Shown in pieces: positions 8,778 to 17,007 of a DNA stretch of 54,434 bases (position 1 is the stretch's first letter; every line of letters begins with the position of its first letter). The notes beneath the pieces are model-generated. The model worked only from the letters and a program-made list of their open reading frames with translations. It ran no database searches and had not been told where the DNA came from. A program made the position numbers and the translations under genes. Source of the stretch: Fibrobacterota bacterium (GTDB taxonomy: Bacteria; Fibrobacterota; Fibrobacteria; UBA11236); assembly GCA_028287465.1 (NCBI GenBank), contig JAQBPO010000048.1, positions 1 to 54,434 of the forward strand. The letters run 5' to 3'.

Positions 8778-11333
8778 TCAGCGCGAGAGCGAAAGCAGAC
8801 CGCGCAGCGGCTGGCCGGAACCCCGGTAGGCCGCGTACAAGGAACACAATACGCCCACCGCCAGGGACGCGCCCGCGCAGACCAGGAAAATCCCCGGGCT
8901 GGGGATCCAGGGCACCTGCCAAACCGCCAGGTTGATCAGGTACGCCGCGGCCAGACTCAGGAAATAGCCGGTGAGGCCCGCAGCGGCGCAGAACCCGGTA
9001 TAATGCGCCAGGAACAGGCGGGCCAGCTTCGCGCGCGGCTCACCCAAGGCCCTGAGAAGGAGGATGGTCCGTTGGTTCTCCGAGACCAGCGCGTCCACCA
9101 CCAGCCATAGGATGGCCAGGCCGATCAGCAGGGCGAAGCCTGAAAGGAAGCGGACCAGCCATGTCAGCTTTCCCAGGGTCTCAACGGTCCTGCCGATCAC
9201 GTCCTTGAGGTTCATGATGGTCATGTTGGGATACGCCTCGCTCACCCGGTTCTGGATATCCTCGGCCTCGGCGTCCGGGATCTGCTTGACGGTCCCAAGG
9301 AAGGTCTTGGGCGCATCGTCCAGGGCGCCCGGCTGGAAGAGCACGAAGAAGTTGGGCTGGAAGGAGGCCCAGCGCACCTGGCGCAGGCTGGTGATGCGGC
9401 CCTGCACCTCCACCCCCTGCACGTCGAAAGCCAGGGTATCCCCCATCTTCAGCTTCAGGCGCTTGAAGAATTCCTTTTCCATGCTGACCTCGGGGATGGC
9501 CCCGTCCGGGACGCGCCCCTTCCAGAAGGTTCCCGCCACCAGGGTTTCCGCGTCCGACAAGGTGTCCCGATAACTCAGGTTGAAGCCCCGGTTCCGGAAC
9601 TGCTGGCGGTTCCGGTCCTCCACCGTCGTCTTGCCCCCTTCGTCGCGCTTGAAGACCGCGCCGTTCACCCGTTCCAGACGGGCGCGCACCATCGGGGACG
9701 GCTGCACCAGCGCCTGGCCCCGCGAGCGGATCAGGGAATCCAGCCCGCCCAGCTGCTCTTCCTGGATGTCGAACAGGAACAGCTGCGGGATCACGCGCCC
9801 CTTGGGGACCTTGATCTCGTTCAGGATCAGGTCCTGCAGTTGCGGGACCAGGCACGAGGTGAAGGCAACGAAGCCCAGCGCGGCGAAGGCCAGCAGGGAC
9901 TTCTCGCGGCCCCAGCGGATGGAGCCGAGCACGATGCGGATGGCGTAACCCAGGCGGTTCCGTACCATCCAGCATACCTTGAAGATCGCCCAGCCCATGG
10001 CGGCCAGCAGGAGGAAGGCACCGCCCATGGCGCCCACGGACAGGCCGCTCAGGAGCCAGGAGCGGCTGTCCGCGAAGGCCAAGGCGAAGAAGAAGGCCCC
10101 TTGCGCCAGGAACAGGCCGATGCGCGGCAGGATGCCCAACGGGGCGGACTCCAAGGGCTTGATCAAGGTGGCGGGAGGGATGCGCCCCAGGCCGGCGAAC
10201 CCGGTGACGCCGAAGAGGAGCGAAGTGCAGACAGCCAGGGCCATGCCGATGAAGAAGGTGCTCCAGGGCAGGTCGGAGGGGATGTCGATGGCATAGAGCT
10301 TGTGGATCAGGAGCGGCAATCCCGCGCTCCAGACGCGCGCCAGGGCCATGCCGATCAGGGCGGCCAGCAGGGACAGGAACAGGTTCTGGGCCACGTAGAT
10401 GCCCACGATACTTCGCCTGCTGGCCCCTAGGGTGGTCATGACCGCAACGGTCTTCCGCTCGCCTACCAGGTGATGGCGGAAAAAGAAGGCCGCGCCCACC
10501 GCCGAAAGCAGGAAGGCGGATAGGCTGAGCATCTTCAGGAAGGCGGTCACCATGTTGAAGCTGCGCCCCAGATCGGAACCGGAATCCGTATACACGGAAA
10601 CATCCACCTCCGGATCGGAAAAGGCCGCTTCCAGGCTGTCCCGCAAGGCCTTCAGGTAGGGCGCATCCTTGATCCCGCCGTTTTCCGGCAGCATATAGAA
10701 GCGATAGCGGAAGATGCGGCTCCCCTTCTGTTCCAGGCCCGTGGCAGGCATGTCCCCCAGGGGGATGTAGACGCGGCTCCCCATCTCCCAGAACTCGAAA
10801 TTGCCTCCGGGCCGCGTCTTGTACTCGTCCTTGATGACGAAGGTTTTGTTCCCGAGGCTGACCGAATCGCCTATATCCAGTCTCAGGTTGGCGAGCAACT
10901 CCCGCGGCACCAGCATTTCGCCGCTGCGGAAATCCTCCAGGCGGCCGGACCACCTTCCCTGCGAAGCCCCGGCGAAGGTGAAGCCGCCGACCATGGGATA
11001 GCCGGAAGAGATGGCCTTGACCTGGACCAAGCGGCTGGCATCGGGGCCGGCCCGGAGCATGGACAGGAATCCCCCGACCTCGGCCTTCCGGGATTCCCCG
11101 GGAACCAGCCGGGAGAGGATTCCCTCCTCGGCCCCCGTGAATGGGCGCCTCGCGTGCACGCGCAGATCCGCTTCCAGGAGTTCCTTCGACTTGACGCGGA
11201 TCTCCTCCTGGAAATTCTTGGCGAGGCCGTTCACCACCAGGAACACGGACAGGCCCAAGGCGTATATGGAGACGAAGGAGAGCCAGGCGCTCCGTTTATG
11301 CTTGAGAAGGCGGAGGAAAAGGGGCATGGTCAT
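8778..11333 (-). CDS. ABC transporter permease with two FtsX domains
   Basis: An 851-residue permease of the YbbP/MacB-LolC type. It has an N-terminal anchor helix (about 17-36), a periplasmic domain, a first FtsX bundle (about 265-390), a middle set of helices (about 405-510), a second periplasmic domain and a final FtsX bundle (about 710-850). The sequence GERKTVAVMTTLGASRRSIV before the second helix is the usual FtsX cytoplasmic coupling segment. The ATPase gene ends 40 bases upstream on the same strand, so the two form one exporter or mechanotransmission complex. Two-domain members are often linked to lipid, lipoprotein or esterase-related export; the substrate is not visible here. Confidence 0.9.
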   Translation of the reverse strand: MTMPLFLRLLKHKRSAWLSFVSIYALGLSVFLVVNGLAKNFQEEIRVKSKELLEADLRVHARRPFTGAEEGILSRLVPGESRKAEVGGFLSMLRAGPDASRLVQVKAISSGYPMVGGFTFAGASQGRWSGRLEDFRSGEMLVPRELLANLRLDIGDSVSLGNKTFVIKDEYKTRPGGNFEFWEMGSRVYIPLGDMPATGLEQKGSRIFRYRFYMLPENGGIKDAPYLKALRDSLEAAFSDPEVDVSVYTDSGSDLGRSFNMVTAFLKMLSLSAFLLSAVGAAFFFRHHLVGERKTVAVMTTLGASRRSIVGIYVAQNLFLSLLAALIGMALARVWSAGLPLLIHKLYAIDIPSDLPWSTFFIGMALAVCTSLLFGVTGFAGLGRIPPATLIKPLESAPLGILPRIGLFLAQGAFFFALAFADSRSWLLSGLSVGAMGGAFLLLAAMGWAIFKVCWMVRNRLGYAIRIVLGSIRWGREKSLLAFAALGFVAFTSCLVPQLQDLILNEIKVPKGRVIPQLFLFDIQEEQLGGLDSLIRSRGQALVQPSPMVRARLERVNGAVFKRDEGGKTTVEDRNRQQFRNRGFNLSYRDTLSDAETLVAGTFWKGRVPDGAIPEVSMEKEFFKRLKLKMGDTLAFDVQGVEVQGRITSLRQVRWASFQPNFFVLFQPGALDDAPKTFLGTVKQIPDAEAEDIQNRVSEAYPNMTIMNLKDVIGRTVETLGKLTWLVRFLSGFALLIGLAILWLVVDALVSENQRTILLLRALGEPRAKLARLFLAHYTGFCAAAGLTGYFLSLAAAYLINLAVWQVPWIPSPGIFLVCAGASLAVGVLCSLYAAYRGSGQPLRGLLSLSR

Positions 11334-11373
11334 GGTCTCGGCGGATGCCTCGGGATTCGGCGCGGCCGGTCCT

Positions 11374-12030
11374 CTATGGATTGAAACGGCCGAGATGCAG
11401 GGTGAGGATCCGGGAGCATCTCCCCGCGAGCTCGCGGTTGTGGGTCACCACCACGGCGGTAAGGCCCTGCTCGGCGATCAGGGAGAAGATCAGGGCTTCC
11501 ACGTCTTCCGCCGTGGATTCGTCCAGGTTGCCTGTGGGTTCGTCGGCGAAGAGGAGCCTGGGACCGATGGAAAGGGCGCGGGCGATGGCCACGCGTTGCT
11601 GCTCGCCGCCGCTGAGCTGGTGGGGATAATGCTTGGCGCGGGGCGTGAGCCCGACCCGATCGAGCAGGGCATCCGCCTTGGGTCCCGGATTCCGCTCGCC
11701 CAGGATCTCCAGGGGCAAGGTCACGTTCTCCCGGGCCGTCAGGGAAGGCACGAGATGGTATTCCTGGAAGATGATGCCCATGGAACGTCCGCGCAGGCGG
11801 GCAAGGCCATCGGCATTCAGGGCGCCCAGGTCCTGGCCGTCGAACCGCACCGCTCCTTCGTCCGCGGTTTCCAGGCCCGCGAGCAAGCTGAGCAAGGTGG
11901 TTTTGCCGCTCCCGGATTGGCCCAGGATGGCGACGCTTTCGCCCGCCTGGATGTCCATGTCCAGACCATGAAGCACGCGCGTGACGCCATAGGTCTTGGA
12001 GAGGTTGCGGGCGGTGAGGATGGCTGCCAC
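11374..12030 (-). CDS. ABC transporter ATP-binding protein (LolD/MacB family)
   Basis: ATPase partner of the adjacent FtsX permease, 218 residues. It has Walker A GQSGSGKTT (K43), Q-loop FQEYHLVPSLTARENV, signature LSGGEQQRVAIARAL, Walker B LLFADEPTGNLD and H-loop VVVTHN, all typical of the LolD/YbbA subfamily. I prefer the GTG at 12030: AGGAA lies just upstream, whereas the in-frame extension to 12084 begins with a TTG inside the preceding gene's terminator T-run. Confidence 0.93.
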   Translation of the reverse strand: MAAILTARNLSKTYGVTRVLHGLDMDIQAGESVAILGQSGSGKTTLLSLLAGLETADEGAVRFDGQDLGALNADGLARLRGRSMGIIFQEYHLVPSLTARENVTLPLEILGERNPGPKADALLDRVGLTPRAKHYPHQLSGGEQQRVAIARALSIGPRLLFADEPTGNLDESTAEDVEALIFSLIAEQGLTAVVVTHNRELAGRCSRILTLHLGRFNP

Positions 12031-12082
12031 TTGGATTCCTGGATAACGCCGGAAAACGGCCGGAGAACGCCCCTTAAAATAC

Positions 12083-12110
12083 AAAACCCCGTCGCAGTCA
12101 AGCGACGGGG
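12083..12110 (-). terminator. Rho-independent terminator of the MFS gene
   Basis: On the minus strand CCCCGTCGC pairs with GCGACGGGG around a 6-base loop (12087-12110) and runs into TTTTGTATTTT. It lies about 60 bases beyond the MFS stop and separates that gene from the ABC pair. Confidence 0.85.
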
Positions 12111-12168
12111 TCCGGCAGGGTGGAAATTACCCGGAGGCTTTCAGGCGTTGACGACGCCCGTATAAGGA

Positions 12169-13413
12169 TTAAGCGTTGGCGTATTCCGGCGACTTGGAAC
12201 CCGTTGCCGTTTTCCCGTTCGCTTTCCGGGCTTTCACCCAGAACAACAATACCGTGAACAGGACGACGAGAATGGCCGGGAAAATGACCATGGTACCCAA
12301 GGTGGCCTGGCCCGCGACCAGTTCCAGATTGTCGCCGGTCAAACCTTTGGCCGCGGCGGCGGCTTTATCGGAATCGATCCACGAGCCGATGATGGGTTGG
12401 AAAATCGAAGAGGAGAACATGCCCACCGCCCCGATTACCGACATGCCCAAGGCGCCGCTTTTCGGGATCTTGTCCGCGACGAATCCGATCATGTTCGGCC
12501 AGAAATAGGCGATACCGAGGGCATAAATCATGGCGGCCACGTAGGCCATGCCGCCGGTCTGGGTGTGCAGCAGGTAGACGCCGATGGTGCCGAGAATGGC
12601 CGAACCGAGAAGCACGCCCGTCTGGTCGAATTTCCCGACCATGTTGCCGCCGAAAAAGCGGGCTACGGCCATCAGGCCGGTGACCAAGGCCAGGATCAAC
12701 ATGGGTTGCGCGCCGCTCTTCGACAGGATAAGGCCGACCCATTGTTGCGGTCCGAATTCCGAGATGGCGGTCAGGGCCATGCAGACGAACATGAAAAGGA
12801 ACAGGGGCGAGACCATGGCCTTGAAGTTGGAGGCCAGGGAAGTGGCTTCCGCCTTCGATTTCGGAAAGGTCTGGCCGAAAAAGAGGGCCGCATAGGTGAG
12901 GGTGGGGAGCAGGATGACGGCGATTTGCGCCTGCCAGGCGAGGTGGGCATCGGTCATGAACTTGGACACCAGCGCGCCGATGACGATTCCGCCCGGGAAC
13001 CACATATGGAAGCGGTTCATCTTCTTGCTCATCTCGACGCCTTCATAGGCGTCGGCGATCATGGGATTGCAAGCGGCTTCGGTACAGCCGTTGCCCAAAC
13101 CGATGAGGAAGGTGGAAACGAGGAGGCCCACGTAGCTGGAGGCGAAGAGGGTCAGCAGGATGCCGACGGTATGCGCCAGGAAGGCGAACTGCATGATCCG
13201 CTTGGGACCGACCGTATGGTAGACCAGGCCGCCGACCAGCATGGACAGGGGAAAGCCCAGGAACCACATGCTGTTGATGAAGCCCAGCTGCTGGGCCGTG
13301 AAATTCAACTCTTTCCCGAGCTGGGCGAGGATGCCCGCACGGATGCTGAAAGAGAATGCCGTGGTAATCAGGGCAAAACAGCTGGCATAAAAGAGCCTGT
13401 TTTTATTTTCCAT
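12169..13413 (-). CDS. Major facilitator superfamily transporter
   Basis: A 414-residue inner-membrane protein with about 12 helices in two halves. The loop after helix 2 carries GGLVYHTVGPKRIM, equivalent to the MFS G-x-x-x-D/R-x-x-G-R/K motif. The mid-loop is basic, and the second half repeats the pattern at GGNMVGKFDQTGVL. It resembles sugar-type MFS carriers of FCB and planctomycete bacteria, but the substrate cannot be read from sequence. It is a single-gene unit bounded by a terminator downstream and a 291-base gap upstream that contains a possible operator. Confidence 0.88.
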   Translation of the reverse strand: MENKNRLFYASCFALITTAFSFSIRAGILAQLGKELNFTAQQLGFINSMWFLGFPLSMLVGGLVYHTVGPKRIMQFAFLAHTVGILLTLFASSYVGLLVSTFLIGLGNGCTEAACNPMIADAYEGVEMSKKMNRFHMWFPGGIVIGALVSKFMTDAHLAWQAQIAVILLPTLTYAALFFGQTFPKSKAEATSLASNFKAMVSPLFLFMFVCMALTAISEFGPQQWVGLILSKSGAQPMLILALVTGLMAVARFFGGNMVGKFDQTGVLLGSAILGTIGVYLLHTQTGGMAYVAAMIYALGIAYFWPNMIGFVADKIPKSGALGMSVIGAVGMFSSSIFQPIIGSWIDSDKAAAAAKGLTGDNLELVAGQATLGTMVIFPAILVVLFTVLLFWVKARKANGKTATGSKSPEYANA

Positions 13414-13538
13414 TATGGTTTTCCTTCACCAGTTGAGTTTGGAGGGATAAATGTACTGCAATTCCCTATTTCCATCTATCAGAGCCTGGATGATTTATTG
13501 AATTTGATGCATTTCATGTTTCTGCATTTTCAAGTTTC

Positions 13539-13584
13539 CCGCAATTTCAGGGAATTGCGGCGGGTCCAACGGGATCTTGTATAA
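13539..13584 (-). promoter_or_regulatory. Candidate promoter -10 and operator for the MFS gene
   Basis: On the minus strand a TATACA (13579-13584) precedes the inverted repeat CCGCAATT-n6-AATTGCGG (13539-13560). The repeat would lie just downstream of a start site about 7 bases after the -10, a common repressor position. No convincing -35 is visible. The remainder of the 13414-13704 gap is AT-richer than the surroundings and holds no gene I can support. Confidence 0.3.
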
Positions 13585-13704
13585 AATCGGCGCGATCGTT
13601 GATGGTTTTTTTGACCCGTGAAAACCGTAACGGAAGCGTTGCGATGGCTACGCGGAAGCCGGCGGGCGCCCGCGGGAACGCAATACGCTCGAAAGGGAAC
13701 GGCC

Positions 13705-14397
13705 TCAGCCCGGTTTCGCGGCCTTGGAAAACCTGGCCGCGAGCATGGGCTTGAAGAAACGGAAGAGGTTTTCCGCGATGCGCTCATGACCGCGCTCGTT
13801 GGGATGGACTCCGTCGGCCTGGTTCATCCCGGTCTCGCCCGCCACGCCTTCCAGCAGGAAGCCGACGATGGGCACCTTGTATTTCGCGGCCAGATCCGGA
13901 TAGATCCGTTCGAAGGCCCCGGCGTAATCGGCGCCGTAGTTGGGCGGCACCTTGAGCCCCGCCAGGATCACCTGCCATTGCTTTTCCTGGCAGAACCTGA
14001 GGGCGGCCTCCACGTTCTTGCGGGTCTCCTCGACCTTCACCCCCCGGAGGCCGTCGTTCGATCCGAGCGCCAAGAGAACGATATCCGGTTGGGCCTTCTC
14101 GTACCACTTGAGCCGGCGCACGCCGCTGGCCGAGGTGCTTCCGCTTGAACCGCCGTTGATAACCAGGAAGCCTTCCTGCCATTTCCGCAGCTTGGCGTCC
14201 AGGAGGGCCGGAAAGGCGTCCTCCTTTTCCACTCCCAGACCTTCCGTCAGGCTGTCCCCGAGGATGAGGATCTTCAGCTTCTTTTGGGGAGCCTTCTGCG
14301 CGGCCACGGCCAAAAACGAGAAAAGGAGCATTACGTAGGCGGGGAATCGGGCCTTGCCCTGGAAAAGTCGGCCTATATGCGTGTAGATTGCCATCAT
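13705..14397 (-). CDS. SGNH/GDSL hydrolase (arylesterase, TesA-like)
   Basis: A 230-residue periplasmic esterase/lysophospholipase-type enzyme. Residues 22-34 resemble the core of a signal peptide. Block I is ILILGDSLTEGLG (nucleophile S49), block II VINGGSSGSTSASG, block III LALGSNDGLRG (Gly and Asn of the oxyanion hole) and block V DGVHPNERGH (catalytic Asp and His). GGGGAAG stands before the paired ATGs at 14397/14394. The frame stays open far upstream across the uppP region, but that part is antisense or shadow and unlike the family. It is divergent from the Cys/His-rich gene, 55 bases away. Confidence 0.9.
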   Translation of the reverse strand: MMAIYTHIGRLFQGKARFPAYVMLLFSFLAVAAQKAPQKKLKILILGDSLTEGLGVEKEDAFPALLDAKLRKWQEGFLVINGGSSGSTSASGVRRLKWYEKAQPDIVLLALGSNDGLRGVKVEETRKNVEAALRFCQEKQWQVILAGLKVPPNYGADYAGAFERIYPDLAAKYKVPIVGFLLEGVAGETGMNQADGVHPNERGHERIAENLFRFFKPMLAARFSKAAKPG

Positions 14398-14452
14398 GCT
14401 TCCCCGACTTGCCGGTCCAGGCCGCGAGTCGTAATAATATAAGAGGTTCATC

Positions 14453-14896
14453 ATGAAAGGCGGTCCCATGCAGGGCAATTCAAAAAAGGTATTCGGACTA
14501 TTCGTTTCCATGGCCTTCGCAATCGGCTTCGCCGCGGACGGGGCCAAGCCGGCGGGCGCCGTTTCCGAAAAGGCGATCAGCGCGGACGCGGACGGCCATT
14601 GCGCCAAGGGCCATGCGGATTGCCCGAAGGGATCCACGCATTGCTGCAAGGGACATGCGAAAGCCGGATCCGCCAAGGATGGGTCGGTCAAAGGCGAAGC
14701 CAAGAACGCGGAAATCACCGCGGGGGCGGACGCGGATTGCCCCAAGAGCGCCGACTGCCCGAAGGGCGCGGAGGGCTCCAAGCATGGCGAAGGAATGAAG
14801 CATAAGGTCGGCGAAGCGAAAGCCCCCGCGACGGCTCCCGCCGTTCCCGCCGCCCTTCCGGCGGACGCGGGAAAATCCGCCTCCCATCCCGGTTGA
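14453..14896 (+). CDS. Exported Cys/His-rich small protein, possible metal binder
   Basis: A 147-residue protein not assigned to a family. Residues ~1-28 form a signal peptide (basic start, then FGLFVSMAFAIGFAADG). The mature part has clustered Cys and His in repeats such as GHCAKGHADCPKG, THCCKGHAKAG and DADCPKSADCPKG, then a Lys/Ala/Pro-rich tail. Six Cys plus several His suggest binding of a soft metal in the periplasm (inference). The ATG at 14453 has AAGAGG upstream; the ATG at 14468 is an alternative. A strong terminator follows. Confidence 0.7.
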   Translation: MKGGPMQGNSKKVFGLFVSMAFAIGFAADGAKPAGAVSEKAISADADGHCAKGHADCPKGSTHCCKGHAKAGSAKDGSVKGEAKNAEITAGADADCPKSADCPKGAEGSKHGEGMKHKVGEAKAPATAPAVPAALPADAGKSASHPG

Positions 14897-14915
14897 ACCG
14901 TCCCGGATACAATGG

Positions 14916-14947
14916 AAAAGCCGCCCAACCGGGCGGCTTTTTCTTTT
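14916..14947. terminator. Bidirectional rho-independent terminator
   Basis: AAAAGCCGCCC (14916-14926) and GGGCGGCTTTT (14931-14941) form an 11-bp stem with an AACC loop. The plus strand continues TTCTTTT, and the minus strand ends in TTTT followed by CCATT. It sits between the convergent Cys/His-rich gene and uppP. Confidence 0.88.
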
Positions 14948-14990
14948 ACGGAATGTTTTCCTGGGGGACGCTTCCCTCCCGGGCGATGGA

Positions 14991-15872
14991 TCAGCCGCCC
15001 AGGGTGCGGCTCGAGAAATACCAGAAGGTGAACGCGGCCAAGGCCAGACGATACCAGCCGAAGCCTTTCAAAGTATGCTTGGCCAGGTAGCCGATGAAAA
15101 AACGGATCGCGAACCAGGCCGAGACCAGGGATATGAGGAAACCCAGGGCGAACAAAGGCGCGTCCGAGGCCTCCAGGAAGTCCCTGCTCTTGTAGAGATC
15201 GTAGAAGGTGGCGGCGAACATGATGGGCACGGCGGCCAGGAAGGAGAACTCGGCCGTGGTCTTGCGGTCCACCCGCCCCAGCATGCCGCCGATGATGGTG
15301 GAACCGGCGCGCGACATGCCCGGCCACAGGGCCAGGCACTGGAACATCCCCACCCAGACGGCTTCCCGCCAGCCGAGGGAATCTAGGCCTGTCTTGTCCG
15401 GCTTGGGCCGGAAGGTCTCGATGAGGATGAGGCCCGCCCCGCCCACGGCCAGTCCTATGGCCACGGTGATGGGGCTGAAGAGGTGTTCCTTGATATAGTG
15501 ATGGGCCAGCTTCCCGGCGAACAGGGCCGGGACCGTTGTGATGGCCAGCAGGCCTATGCCGCGCCACCCGGTGAACCCCTGCGCACCAGGACCTTTCCGC
15601 AAGCGATCGTCGGTGCCGGATTCCCGGCCCGCTTCCGCGATGGCGGCCGCGTTCGGCTTGCGCCCTGGAACCAGATCCAGGAACCGTTCCCGGTAAAGCC
15701 CGATCACGGCGAGGATGGCGCCGAGCTGGATGAAGATTTCGAAGGCGTCCGCGCGCGGGCCGACGAAGCCGAGCAGATGCCCCGCGATGATCATATGCCC
15801 GGTGGAGGAGACGGGGATGAACTCGGTCAACCCTTCCAGAATCCCGATCAGGATCGCGTACCCGTACAACAT
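14991..15872 (-). CDS. uppP: Undecaprenyl-diphosphatase
   Basis: Integral membrane phosphatase (BacA/UppP) that recycles undecaprenyl diphosphate for peptidoglycan and other envelope polymers. At 293 residues it is slightly longer than the E. coli enzyme. The signature EGLTEFIPVSSTGH (residues 13-26) contains the ExxxE pair E13/E17 and the S/T-G-H site. The second signature, PGMSRAGSTIIGG, contains the essential Arg. A hydrophilic insert at about residues 70-95 accounts for the extra length. No nearby envelope-synthesis operon; it faces the shared terminator at 14916. Confidence 0.96.
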   Translation of the reverse strand: MLYGYAILIGILEGLTEFIPVSSTGHMIIAGHLLGFVGPRADAFEIFIQLGAILAVIGLYRERFLDLVPGRKPNAAAIAEAGRESGTDDRLRKGPGAQGFTGWRGIGLLAITTVPALFAGKLAHHYIKEHLFSPITVAIGLAVGGAGLILIETFRPKPDKTGLDSLGWREAVWVGMFQCLALWPGMSRAGSTIIGGMLGRVDRKTTAEFSFLAAVPIMFAATFYDLYKSRDFLEASDAPLFALGFLISLVSAWFAIRFFIGYLAKHTLKGFGWYRLALAAFTFWYFSSRTLGG

Positions 15873-15911
15873 GGCGTCTAAGTTAATAATTCCGGGGGGT
15901 TCCCGAAAGCC

Positions 15912-17003
15912 TCATGGATCCCTACGCCGCAAGCGCGCGGACAGGGTTTCCAGGCTGGGGAAGGATTCCGGATGCCCGTCCCCCGCTTCCGGAAGGCGGC
16001 ATTCCCATTCCGGGATCCCGTTCCGCCTCGTCGCGGTCACGCGCACATTACCTCGTCCCTCCATTCCGGTGTCGCCGATCCCCGCGGAGGCGTAACCGAG
16101 GCGCTCCAAGGCGCGCGCCGTCCAGAAGACGAGCACGGCGTCGCCCGAAAGCGCCGCGGTACGGAGGGGATGACCGTGGATGCGGAACTGGCCGGTCGCC
16201 AGATCGAAGGCCACGTCTCCCTGGTCGAAAACCGATCCGAACGCGCCCGCCAAGGCAAGGTCTTCCGGTAGTCCGGTGCGCACGGGACCGCCGGGAGGCA
16301 CCAACCAGATGCGATCGGCGGCGCGCAAGGCCAGATCCAGATCGTGGGTCGAAAGCAGGATCGCGCGGCCGCGTTCCCGCGCCAAGACGCGCAGGATACG
16401 CATGGTTTCCACACGCCGGGGAAGATCCAGGAAGGCCGTCGGCTCGTCCAGGAGAAGCAAGGCCGGTTCCTGCGCCAAGGCGCGGGCGAGCATCACCCTT
16501 TGCTTTTCGCCGTCGCTGAGTTCGTCGAAAACGCGGTGGCGCAGATCCCAGGCGCCCGCATCTTCAAGGCCCCGGCGCACGGCGGTTCGGTCCGCCTCGC
16601 TCATGCGACCGCTCCAGCCCGTATGCGGATGGCGCCCCAGAGCCGCCAAGGCGAACACGGACAGGTTGCCCGCTTCGATGCGTTCGGTGAGGACGATGGC
16701 GGTCCTGCGCGCCCAGGCCTCCGCGGACAGGGTCGAAGCGTCCCGTCCGTCCAGGAGGAGCCGCCCTTCCAGCGGGGCCTGCAGGCCCGCCAGGGTGCGG
16801 AGCAAGGTGGATTTGCCCGCGCCGTTGGGGCCGAGCAGGCAGACCAGTTCACCAGGATGGAGGTCAAGGTCCAGGCCGGAAAGGACCCGCCGGTCTCCTC
16901 CCCGATCCGCGGACCTGGCCGCGCGGTATCCCACCGACAGGTTTTCCGTGCGCAGGATGGGCGCGGCGGCAGCGGGGGAAAGGGTGGGTTCGACCGGGTT
17001 CAT
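15912..17003 (-). CDS. Siderophore/cobalamin-type ABC importer ATPase with C-terminal extension
   Basis: ATPase of the FecE/BtuD group, 363 residues. It has Walker A GPNGAGKST (58-66, K64), signature LSDGEKQRVMLARAL, Walker B ALLLLDEPTAFLDL and H-loop LLSTHDLDLAL. Usual family length is about 255, so the ~100-residue C-terminal extension (roughly 255-363), with GDAVLVFWTARALERLGYAS, is an added domain of unknown role. The gene starts 4 bases after the permease stop, consistent with translational coupling. Substrate (Fe-siderophore, heme or cobalamin) unresolved. Confidence 0.92.
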   Translation of the reverse strand: MNPVEPTLSPAAAAPILRTENLSVGYRAARSADRGGDRRVLSGLDLDLHPGELVCLLGPNGAGKSTLLRTLAGLQAPLEGRLLLDGRDASTLSAEAWARRTAIVLTERIEAGNLSVFALAALGRHPHTGWSGRMSEADRTAVRRGLEDAGAWDLRHRVFDELSDGEKQRVMLARALAQEPALLLLDEPTAFLDLPRRVETMRILRVLARERGRAILLSTHDLDLALRAADRIWLVPPGGPVRTGLPEDLALAGAFGSVFDQGDVAFDLATGQFRIHGHPLRTAALSGDAVLVFWTARALERLGYASAGIGDTGMEGRGNVRVTATRRNGIPEWECRLPEAGDGHPESFPSLETLSARLRRRDP

Positions 17004-17007
17004 GGCT

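Noticed and set aside
13705-15567. 620-codon minus-strand frame joining the uppP region with the SGNH hydrolase
   Set aside because: Only the last 230 residues look like a protein family and have a ribosome site; the earlier part is an out-of-frame reading through uppP and antisense to the Cys/His-rich gene.
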